From positions 3,038,001 to 3,102,000 of the forward strand of contig JABTTV010000001.1 in the NCBI GenBank assembly GCA_015075725.1: DNA of 64,000 nucleotides, in the 5' to 3' direction. Positions 25,803 to 34,015 of the stretch are shown piece after piece. The stretch is from Anaerolineales bacterium (GTDB taxonomy: Bacteria; Chloroflexota; Anaerolineae; Anaerolineales; Villigracilaceae). The position numbers and the translations under genes were made by a program. Every line of letters begins with the position of its first letter. Positions within the stretch are counted from its first letter, which is position 1. The notes under the pieces were generated by a model that made no database searches, was not told the DNA's origin, and was given only the letters and a program-made list of their open reading frames with translations.

Positions 25803-27044
25803 ATGGCTGCTGATAAGATCCGAGTCTTAATAGTAGACGATATCGCTGAGACCCGAGAAAACGTACGCAAACTCCTGCAGTTCGAGTCTGACATAGAGGT
25901 TGTCGGCACGGCTCGAACGGGACGGGAGGGGATTCAACTTTCCCAGGAAGTCAACCCCGATGTGGTGTTGATGGATATCAATATGCCGGATATCGACGGC
26001 ATCACAGCTACGGAAAATATACGTTCGCAATCCCCGCACGTGCAAGTCGTTATCCTTTCCGTTCAAAGCGACCAAAATTATATGCGTCGCGCCATGCTTG
26101 CCGGGGCGAGGGATTTTCTGACGAAGCCCCCTCTTGGCGATGAGCTGATATCCGCGATCAAGCGGGCGGGGGAGATGGCGCATGTTGAACGCGAGAAGGG
26201 CGCCAAACAACAAATGGCGATGTCCGCAGCGGCAGGGATGGCGGGCTTTGGAGGTTATGCGCCGCCGGTTCGAGGGAAGATCGTCCTTGTCTATAGCCCG
26301 AAGGGCGGCACAGGTTGTACGACCATTGCCGTCAACCTGGCGATTGCCTTGAATAACGAGGATACGCGGTCTGTCCTTGTCGATGGTAATCTGCAATTTG
26401 GAGATGTGGCCATCTTTGTGAACGAACAGGGGAAAAATACGATTGTCGACATCGCCCCGCGTGTGGACGACCTCGATGCCGAGATTGCGGATGAGATTCT
26501 GATCAAACACGAAGCTTCCGGGATCCGCATTCTGGCGGCACCACAACGGCCGGAAATGGCGGAGAAGGTTTCGCCCGACCAGTTCATGAAAGTCCTGCAA
26601 TTCCTGCAGAAGATCTATTCCTATGTCGTCGTTGATACCTCGCCGATTCTCACCGATGTCATTCTTTCCGCATTCGATATAAGCGATGTTGTGGTGCTGG
26701 TCACCACCCAGGAGATTCCCGCCATCAAGAATTCCCGGTTGATATTGGACCTGTTGAATACGATGGGGGTCGGCAAAGAGCGCATCATTTTTGCCATGAA
26801 CCGCTACGACAAACGCATTGCCATCACCCCCGAACGTGTGGGCGAAAATCTTAAACATGAAATAGCTTCAGCCATTCCGCTGGATGAAAAAATAGCCATA
26901 AATGCGGTCAACCGCGGAGTTCCCTTCATGCTGGATAATAAATCCCAGCCGATTGGAAGAGGAATTTTCTCCCTGGCGGAAACCGTTCGTGCGCGCTTGA
27001 TCGCTTTGGAAAATGAAAACGAGAGTTCCGCGATTAAGCGGTAA
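25803..27044 (+). CDS. cpaE: CpaE-like protein: receiver domain fused to MinD-type ATPase
   Basis: 413 aa. Residues 1-125 are a receiver domain with VDDI, phosphoacceptor Asp58 in VVLMDINMP and Lys108 in LTKPP. Residues about 157-400 form a MinD/ParA-like ATPase with the deviant Walker A PKGGTGCTT (166-174) in which the second Lys is replaced, as in CpaE/TadZ. TadZ proteins place the pilus machine at the cell pole or site of assembly. The true phosphoacceptor in the receiver suggests real phosphorylation, unlike many CpaE proteins with degenerate receivers. Confidence 0.9.
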   Translation: MAADKIRVLIVDDIAETRENVRKLLQFESDIEVVGTARTGREGIQLSQEVNPDVVLMDINMPDIDGITATENIRSQSPHVQVVILSVQSDQNYMRRAMLAGARDFLTKPPLGDELISAIKRAGEMAHVEREKGAKQQMAMSAAAGMAGFGGYAPPVRGKIVLVYSPKGGTGCTTIAVNLAIALNNEDTRSVLVDGNLQFGDVAIFVNEQGKNTIVDIAPRVDDLDAEIADEILIKHEASGIRILAAPQRPEMAEKVSPDQFMKVLQFLQKIYSYVVVDTSPILTDVILSAFDISDVVVLVTTQEIPAIKNSRLILDLLNTMGVGKERIIFAMNRYDKRIAITPERVGENLKHEIASAIPLDEKIAINAVNRGVPFMLDNKSQPIGRGIFSLAETVRARLIALENENESSAIKR

Positions 27045-27055
27045 GGAGAAAGAGC

Positions 27056-28513
27056 ATGTCTTTATTGAGACGCATAGAACAGGGGCAGGGATCGGGGAGT
27101 CAGCAGACACCCAGTTCACCAGCGCAGGTTCCGCCGAAGACGGGAGGCGAAGGTCAGGGGACTTCCGGAGGCGGAGGCGATTCATCACGACTATCCTCCC
27201 TCCAAGCCAGGAGGGTCAGCGCGCCGATCACGTCACCCCAGGCTGGCTCTTATTTCGACCTCAAAACCCGGGTGCAAAACAAACTCCTTGCCGAGATCGA
27301 TCCGTCGATGGATGTCACAAGGACCGATGAGGTTCGCCGTACCATCCAAAACCTGTTCGAGCAGATCCTGACCGAAGAAAACATCGTACTTTCGCGTCCC
27401 GAACGCGCGAGACTGTTCGAACAAATATCGGCGGAAATCCTCGGTTTCGGTCCGTTGCAGTCCCTTCTCGAAGACGACACGATCACTGAAATCATGGTGA
27501 ACGGACCCAAGAATGTTTATATCGAACGCAAGGGTAAAGTGCATCGCGTTCCGATCACGTTTGAAAACAACGATCACGTCATGCGGATCATCGACCGCAT
27601 CGTTGCTCCGCTTGGACGCCGTATCGACGAATCGAGCCCATACGTGGACGCCCGCCTTCCTGACGGTTCCCGCGTCAATGCCGTCATTCCGCCCATTTCG
27701 CTTGTGGGACCGGTCCTGACGATCCGTAAATTTTCCAAGAACCCCATTACGGTGGACCAGATGATCCAATTCGGGTCGGTCAGTCCTGAATCGGTGCAAT
27801 TTCTCAAGGCTTGCGTCGAAGCGCGGCTTAACATCATCATTTCCGGCGGTACCGGTTCAGGTAAAACGACCCTGTTGAATGTTCTTTCGGGTTTCATTCC
27901 ATCCGACGAGCGCATCATTACCATCGAAAACGCCGCAGAATTGCAGTTGCGCCAGGAGCATGTGGTCACCCTTGAATCCCGCCCTCCGAACATCGAAGGC
28001 CGCGGTGAAATAACGATCCGCGACCTGGTGATCAACGCCCTCCGTATGCGCCCTGAACGCATCATTGTCGGCGAATGTCGCGGTGGCGAGACCCTGGATA
28101 TGCTTCAAGCAATGAACACCGGCCATGACGGCTCGATGACGACCGCTCATGCCAACTCGCCTCGCGACGCTTTGGCTCGTATCGAAACCATGTGTTTGAT
28201 GGCCGGCATGGACCTGCCTGTGAGGGCGATCCGAGAACAGGTGGCAAGCGCGGTGGATGTCATTTGCCAACAGGAACGCATGCGTGACGGCACCCGTAAG
28301 GTGGTTACCATCGCCGAGGTGAGCGGCATGGAAGGTGATGTGATCACCATGACCGATATTTTCATATTTGAACAGACGGGTACGGAGAACGGACGCATTG
28401 TCGGCCGGCTTCGCCCGACAGGCTTGCGACCTAAGTTCATGGACAAGATCGAGGCGGCGGGCATCCACTTACCGCCCTCCATATTCGGCATTGGCGAACG
28501 AAGACGATACTAA
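27056..28513 (+). CDS. cpaF: CpaF/TadA secretion ATPase
   Basis: 485 aa. After a Gly/Ser/Gln-rich N-terminal tail of about 65 residues comes the typical CpaF region ending in the type II/IV ATPase domain: Walker A GGTGSGKT at 264-271, Asp box and Walker B region with RMRPERIIVGECRGGE, and the His box TGHDGSMTTAHAN. It forms a hexameric ring that drives Tad pilus extension and possibly retraction. It starts 11 bp after cpaE. The sequence is full-length and should be active. Confidence 0.95.
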   Translation: MSLLRRIEQGQGSGSQQTPSSPAQVPPKTGGEGQGTSGGGGDSSRLSSLQARRVSAPITSPQAGSYFDLKTRVQNKLLAEIDPSMDVTRTDEVRRTIQNLFEQILTEENIVLSRPERARLFEQISAEILGFGPLQSLLEDDTITEIMVNGPKNVYIERKGKVHRVPITFENNDHVMRIIDRIVAPLGRRIDESSPYVDARLPDGSRVNAVIPPISLVGPVLTIRKFSKNPITVDQMIQFGSVSPESVQFLKACVEARLNIIISGGTGSGKTTLLNVLSGFIPSDERIITIENAAELQLRQEHVVTLESRPPNIEGRGEITIRDLVINALRMRPERIIVGECRGGETLDMLQAMNTGHDGSMTTAHANSPRDALARIETMCLMAGMDLPVRAIREQVASAVDVICQQERMRDGTRKVVTIAEVSGMEGDVITMTDIFIFEQTGTENGRIVGRLRPTGLRPKFMDKIEAAGIHLPPSIFGIGERRRY

Positions 28514-28552
28514 TCAGATGTCAGGAAGACTGGAACCAAAGGAAGTAGCTCA

Positions 28553-29509
28553 ATGGAATGGATCATCATTGTTGGCGGAATAGTCCTGATCGTTCTGCTG
28601 ATTTTTGGTCTGATTGCCTCTTTGAACAGCGAGCGTTCCCTGGTCGAGGAGCGCCTCAGCCAATATATTGAGGATGAAGGGCAGAAAAACCTCGATCGGG
28701 AGGCTCAGAAGTATGTCATTACGAACTGGGTTTCCAAGCGGGTGGAAAAAACCCCGTTCGGCGGCCGCATTGCGCGCGATCTGGCGCGTGCGGATCTGAA
28801 ATTCAAGGTGGCCGAATATATCGTTTTAATCGCACTGAGCATTTTATTCTTCGGACTTGTAGCGTGGTTCATTGGAAATCAACATTGGTTCTCGGCATTG
28901 ATCGGCGCTGTCTTCGGCGCGATTGCGCCGCGCATGTATGTCCGCTCACAACAGAGAAAAAGGCTGCAAAAATTCAGCGACCAGCTGCCGGATATGCTGA
29001 ACCTCATGGTAAACGGACTCCGCGCCGGTTACTCCACCATGCAGGCCATGGAGGCGATCAGCAAGGAACTTCCGGCTCCGATCAATGACGAGTTTCGCCG
29101 CGTCGTGCAGGAATTGCAGATCGGCATCCCTATGGAAACGGCGCTCGACAATCTTCTTCGCCGCATTCCCAGCGACGATCTTGATTTTGTCGTAACAGCG
29201 ATCAACGTCCAGCGCGAAGTGGGCGGTAATCTATCGGAGATTCTCGATAATATCTCCTTTACCATTCGCGAACGAATTCGCATTAAGGGCGAGGTTCGCG
29301 TATTGACGGCGCAGGTCCGAACCTCCGGAACGGTTCTTTCTCTCATCCCATTTGGTCTGACTTTGATCCTCTGGTTCCTCAATCCGGATTATCTTTTATC
29401 CATCACCGACCGGGGAATGTTGTGCGCAGGCATAATCATCTGTGTCGTTCTCGGTTTGATCTTTTCCGGTTATTTCGTCATGATGAGAATTGCGGATATC
29501 GAGGTATAG
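28553..29509 (+). CDS. tadB: Tad pilus inner-membrane platform protein TadB
   Basis: 318 aa with an N-terminal helix (about 3-24), a pair of helices near 95-130, a T2SSF cytoplasmic domain (about 150-280; DQLPDMLNLMVNGLRAGYS, and GNLSEILDNISFTIRERIRIKGEV) and two helices at the C-terminus. It is the GspF-like platform on which the CpaF ATPase works, usually as a pair with TadC. It is separated from tadC by one base. Confidence 0.93.
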   Translation: MEWIIIVGGIVLIVLLIFGLIASLNSERSLVEERLSQYIEDEGQKNLDREAQKYVITNWVSKRVEKTPFGGRIARDLARADLKFKVAEYIVLIALSILFFGLVAWFIGNQHWFSALIGAVFGAIAPRMYVRSQQRKRLQKFSDQLPDMLNLMVNGLRAGYSTMQAMEAISKELPAPINDEFRRVVQELQIGIPMETALDNLLRRIPSDDLDFVVTAINVQREVGGNLSEILDNISFTIRERIRIKGEVRVLTAQVRTSGTVLSLIPFGLTLILWFLNPDYLLSITDRGMLCAGIIICVVLGLIFSGYFVMMRIADIEV

Positions 29510-29510
29510 C

Positions 29511-30482
29511 ATGGAATTGGGAACCATCATTGCGATCGTAATCGTCCTGGCCATTATCGGGGGAATCGGATTCGTGGTGGTGATCGGGGCGCGCCTCGCC
29601 CGCCAGGTGCAGGGCGAAGAATCCGACCCGGTCCTTGCGCGCCTGGCGGAAGCGACCCAGCGCGGCGAAAACGTTTCGCTCGAAGACATCGAACTTCAGC
29701 AGCCTTTCATGGAGCGTGTCGTCATCCCTATCGTAAAGCGGGTTGGCGATATCTCCGCCCGCTTTACCCCGGAGAAACTTCTGCAGGAAACGACACTCAA
29801 ACTTGAACTGGCTGGGAATCCGGGACGGATCGACGCGGCGACGTTTCTGGCAACCCGTTTTGTCGGCGCTGCCTTGTTTGGCGGCCTCTTGACATTGATA
29901 TCGAACCTGCCCCAGGTGACGTGGCCCACCGGGCGCATCATCCTTGTCGTTGGTTTGTTCACCGTCCTCGGTTTTTTCTTTCCCCAGATGTGGCTTTCGA
30001 GCCGGATCACCCGCAGACAAAACGAGGTTCGGAAAGCGCTTCCTGACGCGCTTGACCTGCTCACGATATGCGTGGAGGCGGGTTTGGGTTTCGAGGCAGC
30101 GATGTCTAAAGTGGCGGACAAGTGGGAGAACGAACTGTCCATCATGTTTGGCAGGTGTATCCGTGAGATCCAACTTGGAAAAACGCAGCGCGAAGCCCTG
30201 CGCGACATGGCTGACCGGATCGGCTTGACGGAATTGACCAGTTTCGTGGCTGCTGTCATCCAAAGCCAGCTTCTCGGTGTGAGCATGGCGAAAGTCCTGC
30301 GTATTCAGTCCGACCAGATGAGGTTGAAGCGGCGTCAACGAGCCGAGGAGCAGGCACATCAAGCGCCTGTGAAAATGATCATCCCAATGGCTTTGCTGAC
30401 CTTTCCTTCGATCATGATCATTCTCATGGCTCCCGCTGCCTTTCAGATCGCGGAGGCGTTCGCTCCGTTCATCGGGCCCTAG
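29511..30482 (+). CDS. tadC: Tad pilus inner-membrane platform protein TadC
   Basis: 323 aa from the ATG at 29511, which directly follows the tadB stop; an in-frame upstream ATG at 29490 lies within tadB. It has an N-terminal helix, the T2SSF domain with KALPDALDLLTICVEAGLGFEAAMSKV, and C-terminal helices ending in MALLTFPSIMIILMAP. It is the partner of TadB. No gene for a Flp pilin, prepilin peptidase or TadE-type minor pilin follows, so those must lie elsewhere. Confidence 0.93.
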   Translation: MELGTIIAIVIVLAIIGGIGFVVVIGARLARQVQGEESDPVLARLAEATQRGENVSLEDIELQQPFMERVVIPIVKRVGDISARFTPEKLLQETTLKLELAGNPGRIDAATFLATRFVGAALFGGLLTLISNLPQVTWPTGRIILVVGLFTVLGFFFPQMWLSSRITRRQNEVRKALPDALDLLTICVEAGLGFEAAMSKVADKWENELSIMFGRCIREIQLGKTQREALRDMADRIGLTELTSFVAAVIQSQLLGVSMAKVLRIQSDQMRLKRRQRAEEQAHQAPVKMIIPMALLTFPSIMIILMAPAAFQIAEAFAPFIGP

Positions 30483-30532
30483 ACATCGGCCTGGTCCAAA
30501 ATACACTAACCTTGTTATCTTGGTAGGGTCCT

Positions 30533-31261
30533 TTGGAGAACTGGAAATACAAGGCGTATCGTACTATCTGGAATTCACTCGACCTGCTATTCCCGCCTGA
30601 ATGTGGCGGCTGCGGGAAGGCAGGCTCACGCTGGTGCCTGGATTGCCAGCGGAAGGTAAAAATACTGAACGGAATACTATGCGACGTATGCGGTTTGCCC
30701 CAGGAAAAGGCAGGGACATGCGCAACCTGCCTGGCGCGCAAACCGTATTTTCGTTCCCTGAGAGCCTGGGCGGAATTCGAAGAACCGCTTCGTTCGGCAC
30801 TGCATAAATTGAAATACCGGCGAGATCTTTCAATGGGCGACGCAATTGCAGCGCACATGTTGACCTTTGTGCGCGGACTGAATTGGAACGCCGATTTGAT
30901 AATTCCCATCCCGCTTGGGAAACAACGATTGCGGGAAAGGGGATATAATCAGGTTGCCATGATTGCAAAACCGCTTGCCATGGGTTTGGGGGTAGACTAC
31001 TCTTCAAACGCGTTGGTGCGAAAAAAAGAAACGCGTTCGCAGGTGGGATTGAGCAGGGAGGAGAGGCAAAAAAATGTGAGCGGAGCCTTCCAGGCAAACG
31101 CGGGGGTAAACGGGAAAATCGTCCTAATCATCGATGATGTTTCGACAACCGGTTCGACTCTGTCCTCCGGCGCGGAGACGCTATATGCCTCCGGTGCCCG
31201 GGACGTATTTGCGTTGACGATCGCGCGCGCAATGCCCCATCACGGCTTGGGAATCGCGTAG
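30533..31261 (+). CDS. comF: ComF family phosphoribosyltransferase-like protein
   Basis: 242 aa, starting with a TTG codon at 30533 since no ATG is available near the conserved N-terminus. The N-terminal part has two zinc-finger-like groups (FPPECGGCGKAGSRWCLDC and CDVCGLPQEKAGTCATC), then the PRT fold with LRERGYNQ and the PRPP loop VLIIDDVSTTGST. ComF proteins help in natural transformation as DNA uptake partners of the helicase ComFA, or act in unknown nucleotide metabolism. It lies next to a type IV-like pilus system, but Tad pili are not usually the DNA-uptake pili. Confidence 0.9.
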   Translation: MENWKYKAYRTIWNSLDLLFPPECGGCGKAGSRWCLDCQRKVKILNGILCDVCGLPQEKAGTCATCLARKPYFRSLRAWAEFEEPLRSALHKLKYRRDLSMGDAIAAHMLTFVRGLNWNADLIIPIPLGKQRLRERGYNQVAMIAKPLAMGLGVDYSSNALVRKKETRSQVGLSREERQKNVSGAFQANAGVNGKIVLIIDDVSTTGSTLSSGAETLYASGARDVFALTIARAMPHHGLGIA

Positions 31262-31304
31262 CGTGTTTGTGTTTGTAACTTAACAACCCAAAAAGGAGCT
31301 TCTT

Positions 31305-31868
31305 ATGTCCAATAAAGTGGAAGTTCAGACACGTCACATCCGTTTAACGGAACGGATCGAGGAATACGTCACGAAAAAGGCCGGAAACCTCGATCACTAC
31401 CTGCCGGCCATCGACGAAGCCCGCGTGGAGTTGTCGCACCATAAGGCGGCGCGCGATGCCAAGGACAGGAACGTCGCCCAGGTGACGGTTTTCGGTAAGG
31501 GTTTCACGTTCCGTTCCGAGGAACGCGCGGACGAAGCGCTTGCCGCCTTCGATATGGCGATCGACAATCTCCAGCGCCAGATCGAGAAATACAAGGGGAA
31601 GAAATATCACGGGCGCGGGGATGGACGTTCCGCGGCGGAGGTCGCGGACGACATCATCGACGATGAAACAGGGGAGCTCTCGCCGCTGTTTGCCAAACGG
31701 AAGAAATTCGTGCTTTATCCAATGTCCGAGGATGAGGCGCTGGTGCAGATGCGCAACCTTGGTCATGATAATTTCTTCATCTTTTACAATGCTGAGACAA
31801 GCAAGATCAATGTGCTGTACCGCAGGCGCAATGGGAGTTACGGCTTGATCGAGCCGGAACTCGGGTAA
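31305..31868 (+). CDS. hpf: Long-form ribosome hibernation promoting factor
   Basis: 187 aa. The N-terminal S30AE/YfiA domain (about 1-105, QTRHIRLTERIEEYVTKKAG start) is followed by a linker and a C-terminal dimerisation domain (about 130-185, KRKKFVLYPMSEDEALVQM, FIFYNAETSKINVLYRRRNG). Long HPF forms 100S ribosome dimers in stationary phase or starvation. AAAGGAG is six bases before the ATG. It ends at a 16-bp bidirectional terminator. Confidence 0.95.
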   Translation: MSNKVEVQTRHIRLTERIEEYVTKKAGNLDHYLPAIDEARVELSHHKAARDAKDRNVAQVTVFGKGFTFRSEERADEALAAFDMAIDNLQRQIEKYKGKKYHGRGDGRSAAEVADDIIDDETGELSPLFAKRKKFVLYPMSEDEALVQMRNLGHDNFFIFYNAETSKINVLYRRRNGSYGLIEPELG

Positions 31869-31878
31869 AATCTTAATA

Positions 31879-31916
31879 ATCAAAAACGGGCTGACGAAGA
31901 TCAGTCCGTTTTTGAT
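31879..31916. terminator. Bidirectional terminator after hpf
   Basis: A 16-bp stem (31879-31894 with 31901-31916; one G.T pair) with a 6-nt loop has an A run on one side and a T run on the other, serving hpf (plus) and the convergent Lgt-like gene (minus). Confidence 0.88.
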
Positions 31917-32632
31917 TTGGTATTAAACTTTGACTCCAGTAGGATGAAACATGCCAGGAGCGCGATCCATGCAAGGACTTGTTCGCCCCGATATCTTTCG
32001 AAGAATACAGAGTAATTCGCGCGAAAGGCTTGCAGGAAAAGTTGAGAGAGAGCCGTCAGTGCGGCGAAGGTTAAGAAGGGAAAGCCGGGGTGTGGAATTG
32101 GTTTGAAGCGCCAGACCAGAATCAGGATCAGGAGCGAGGCGAGCGTTTCATAGATCTGGGTTGGATGCCGGGTCGCGTTCCAAAGTTCGATCCCCCACGA
32201 CAGGCTGGTGGGAATCCCAAACCCATCGCCGGATGCGATGCGACTTAATCCCATACCGATCGAGATCACAGCAAAGAATAGCGTGAGCGCATCGAGCGCA
32301 TTCCAGAGCGGGATCTGCCTCCTTTGCGCGTAAACGAGCAGGACGATGAGCGCGGCGGCAAGGCCTCCGGACGGATCGAACAAGTCCGGGTTGATCGAAA
32401 TGATCCCGATCGGACTTTTGGAGAAGGCGGACAAATTTTGCAGGATGTATGAAAGACGCCCGCCGAGGACAAAGGCGATCATGCCGTAGAATGTGATGTT
32501 GTTAAGATCTTCCTTGCCGACTTTATGCCGTACCGTGCGGCGTTCGGCGAGGGTGAGTCCGATCCATGCGGCGACGATCAACAGGATCATATGCCGCGGA
32601 GGCGCGAAAAGATTCTGGAAAATTTCGAGCAT
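31901..32632 (-). CDS. Lgt-like membrane protein with altered active-site signature
   Basis: 243 aa with about seven membrane helices. Lgt-type landmarks are GGRLSYI, FDPSGG, RHPTQIYE and a final GQVLAW-like GEQVLAW. The Lgt signature that should read like GRxGNFxNGExxG is instead GLSRIASGDGFG: it is shorter, the Asn residues are absent and Asp stands for the conserved Glu. True Lgt transfers diacylglyceryl to prolipoproteins; this paralogue may have lost or changed that function. It starts one base after the stop of the TlpA-like gene, which suggests a joint role in envelope thiol or lipoprotein chemistry. Confidence 0.68.
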   Translation of the reverse strand: MLEIFQNLFAPPRHMILLIVAAWIGLTLAERRTVRHKVGKEDLNNITFYGMIAFVLGGRLSYILQNLSAFSKSPIGIISINPDLFDPSGGLAAALIVLLVYAQRRQIPLWNALDALTLFFAVISIGMGLSRIASGDGFGIPTSLSWGIELWNATRHPTQIYETLASLLILILVWRFKPIPHPGFPFLTFAALTALSQLFLQAFRANYSVFFERYRGEQVLAWIALLACFILLESKFNTKSKTD

Positions 32633-32633
32633 C

Positions 32634-33170
32634 TTATTTCAACGCCTCCTCGATGCGCGTACGCAGCAAGGCTTCGGACATCGGTCCGCCGATCACGACC
32701 TCGGTGATGACGCCGAAGCGGTCGATGAAATAGGAGGATGGCAGGGAACGGACTTGATACATGCGCACTGTCTCGCCGGTCTCATCGAGCAGGATGGGAA
32801 AGGTCAGGTTGTGTTCTTCTATGAATGGGGTTATTTCGAAGGGATTGTCCTGAAATGTCTGGTTCACGGCTAGCACAATAAAACCCTGTGCCTTGTATTC
32901 CTTGTACATGGCTTCGATCGCGGGCATTTCCGCTTCGCAGGGCGGGCACCAGGTTGCCCACATATTGACCAAAACTGCATTCCCTTTAAATTCAGAGAGC
33001 GTGAAAGAATCGCCTGCGGCGTTCTTAAGAGTGAAATCGGGAGCGGGAAAGCCCGCTTGAGGAGCGGGACCTTCCAGGGTGATCGGACCCGTCCCGGCTG
33101 AAAGGATGATCCATGCGGTACCCGCGATCAGGGTCAGCGCATAGAGAATGAGGCGTTGTGTTCGATCCAT
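32634..33170 (-). CDS. TlpA/ResA-type membrane-anchored thioredoxin
   Basis: 178 aa: N-terminal membrane helix (about 7-27) and a thioredoxin-like domain with WCPPC (Cys75 and Cys78), preceded by FTLKNAAGDSFTLSEFKGN and followed by DNPFEITPFIEEHNLTFPILLD. The YQVRSLPSSYFIDRFG cis-Pro loop is typical of TlpA/ResA. It should reduce or exchange disulfides on the outer side of the membrane, for example in cytochrome c maturation. It is transcribed with the Lgt-like gene. Confidence 0.9.
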   Translation of the reverse strand: MDRTQRLILYALTLIAGTAWIILSAGTGPITLEGPAPQAGFPAPDFTLKNAAGDSFTLSEFKGNAVLVNMWATWCPPCEAEMPAIEAMYKEYKAQGFIVLAVNQTFQDNPFEITPFIEEHNLTFPILLDETGETVRMYQVRSLPSSYFIDRFGVITEVVIGGPMSEALLRTRIEEALK

Positions 33171-33235
33171 GCGATTTAGAAGTAAAATAGGGTTTGTTTC
33201 TTTCCTGTTTCTGTACGATCATCTGAAATCATACT

Positions 33236-33994
33236 ATGCTTTTCACTGATACGGTCTTCGTCGGCATCGACCCCACCTCCTCACAAAAGTCGTTTACCTA
33301 TGCGGTATTGGACAGGGGGATGAACCTGGTGGCATTGGCAGACGGCGAATTGGACGAGGTGGCTGCGTTTCTCGCAGGGCAATCTTCCGCAGTTGCAGCG
33401 GTCAACGCTCCTTCCGGAGTGAACCGCGGCCTGGTACATGAAAAGAAAAAAGAGATGTTCAAGACCTTGAAATCCCGCGCCTCTGGGTTTCGGATGGCGG
33501 AGATTGAGTTGCGCGAACGCGGGATCGCTGTTGCGGGCACGCCGTCAACCGTGGGGACCTGCCCGGCCTGGGTTCAATCCGGTTTTACTTTATTTCGAAG
33601 ACTGGAGAAGATGGGGTTTAAGAAATACCCTGCCGAGAAATCCCCCTATCAGGTAATGGAGACCCAGCCTCATGCATGTTTTTGCGTCATGGCGGGCGGC
33701 ATTCCGCAATCAAAGCCATCTGTCGAGGGGAAACTTCAAAGGCAATTGCTCCTGTACGAAAGCGGTGTGGGAATCAAGGACCCCATGGATTTTTTCGAGG
33801 AGATCACGCGCCATAAGATGATCAAAGGCGCCTGGCCCTTGGAAATGTTGTATTCGCCAGAACAATTGGACGCAATGGTCGCCGCTTATACGGCATGGGT
33901 GGCAGTCAATAAAGCGGAAAACATTTCCATGATCGGGCATCCGAAGGAAGGGAAGATCGTTCTGCCTGAAAAAAACTTGAAGGAAAAATACTGA
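33236..33994 (+). CDS. DUF429 family protein
   Basis: 252 aa. The N-terminal FVGIDPTSSQKSFTYAVLD strand resembles the first strand of an RNase H-like fold, followed by AAVNAPSGVNRG and the R-x-x-(D/E) helix RASGFRMAEIELRERGI; these are DUF429 features. The family has unknown, possibly nuclease-related activity. The gap to the transketolase start is only 21 bp, so it may share its transcript. No signal peptide is seen. Confidence 0.8.
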   Translation: MLFTDTVFVGIDPTSSQKSFTYAVLDRGMNLVALADGELDEVAAFLAGQSSAVAAVNAPSGVNRGLVHEKKKEMFKTLKSRASGFRMAEIELRERGIAVAGTPSTVGTCPAWVQSGFTLFRRLEKMGFKKYPAEKSPYQVMETQPHACFCVMAGGIPQSKPSVEGKLQRQLLLYESGVGIKDPMDFFEEITRHKMIKGAWPLEMLYSPEQLDAMVAAYTAWVAVNKAENISMIGHPKEGKIVLPEKNLKEKY

Positions 33995-34015
33995 CCGAAT
34001 GGTAAAATTTTCCCC

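Noticed and set aside
25827..26858. 343-codon open frame opposite cpaE
   Set aside because: Shadow frame; the plus strand has receiver and ATPase motifs.
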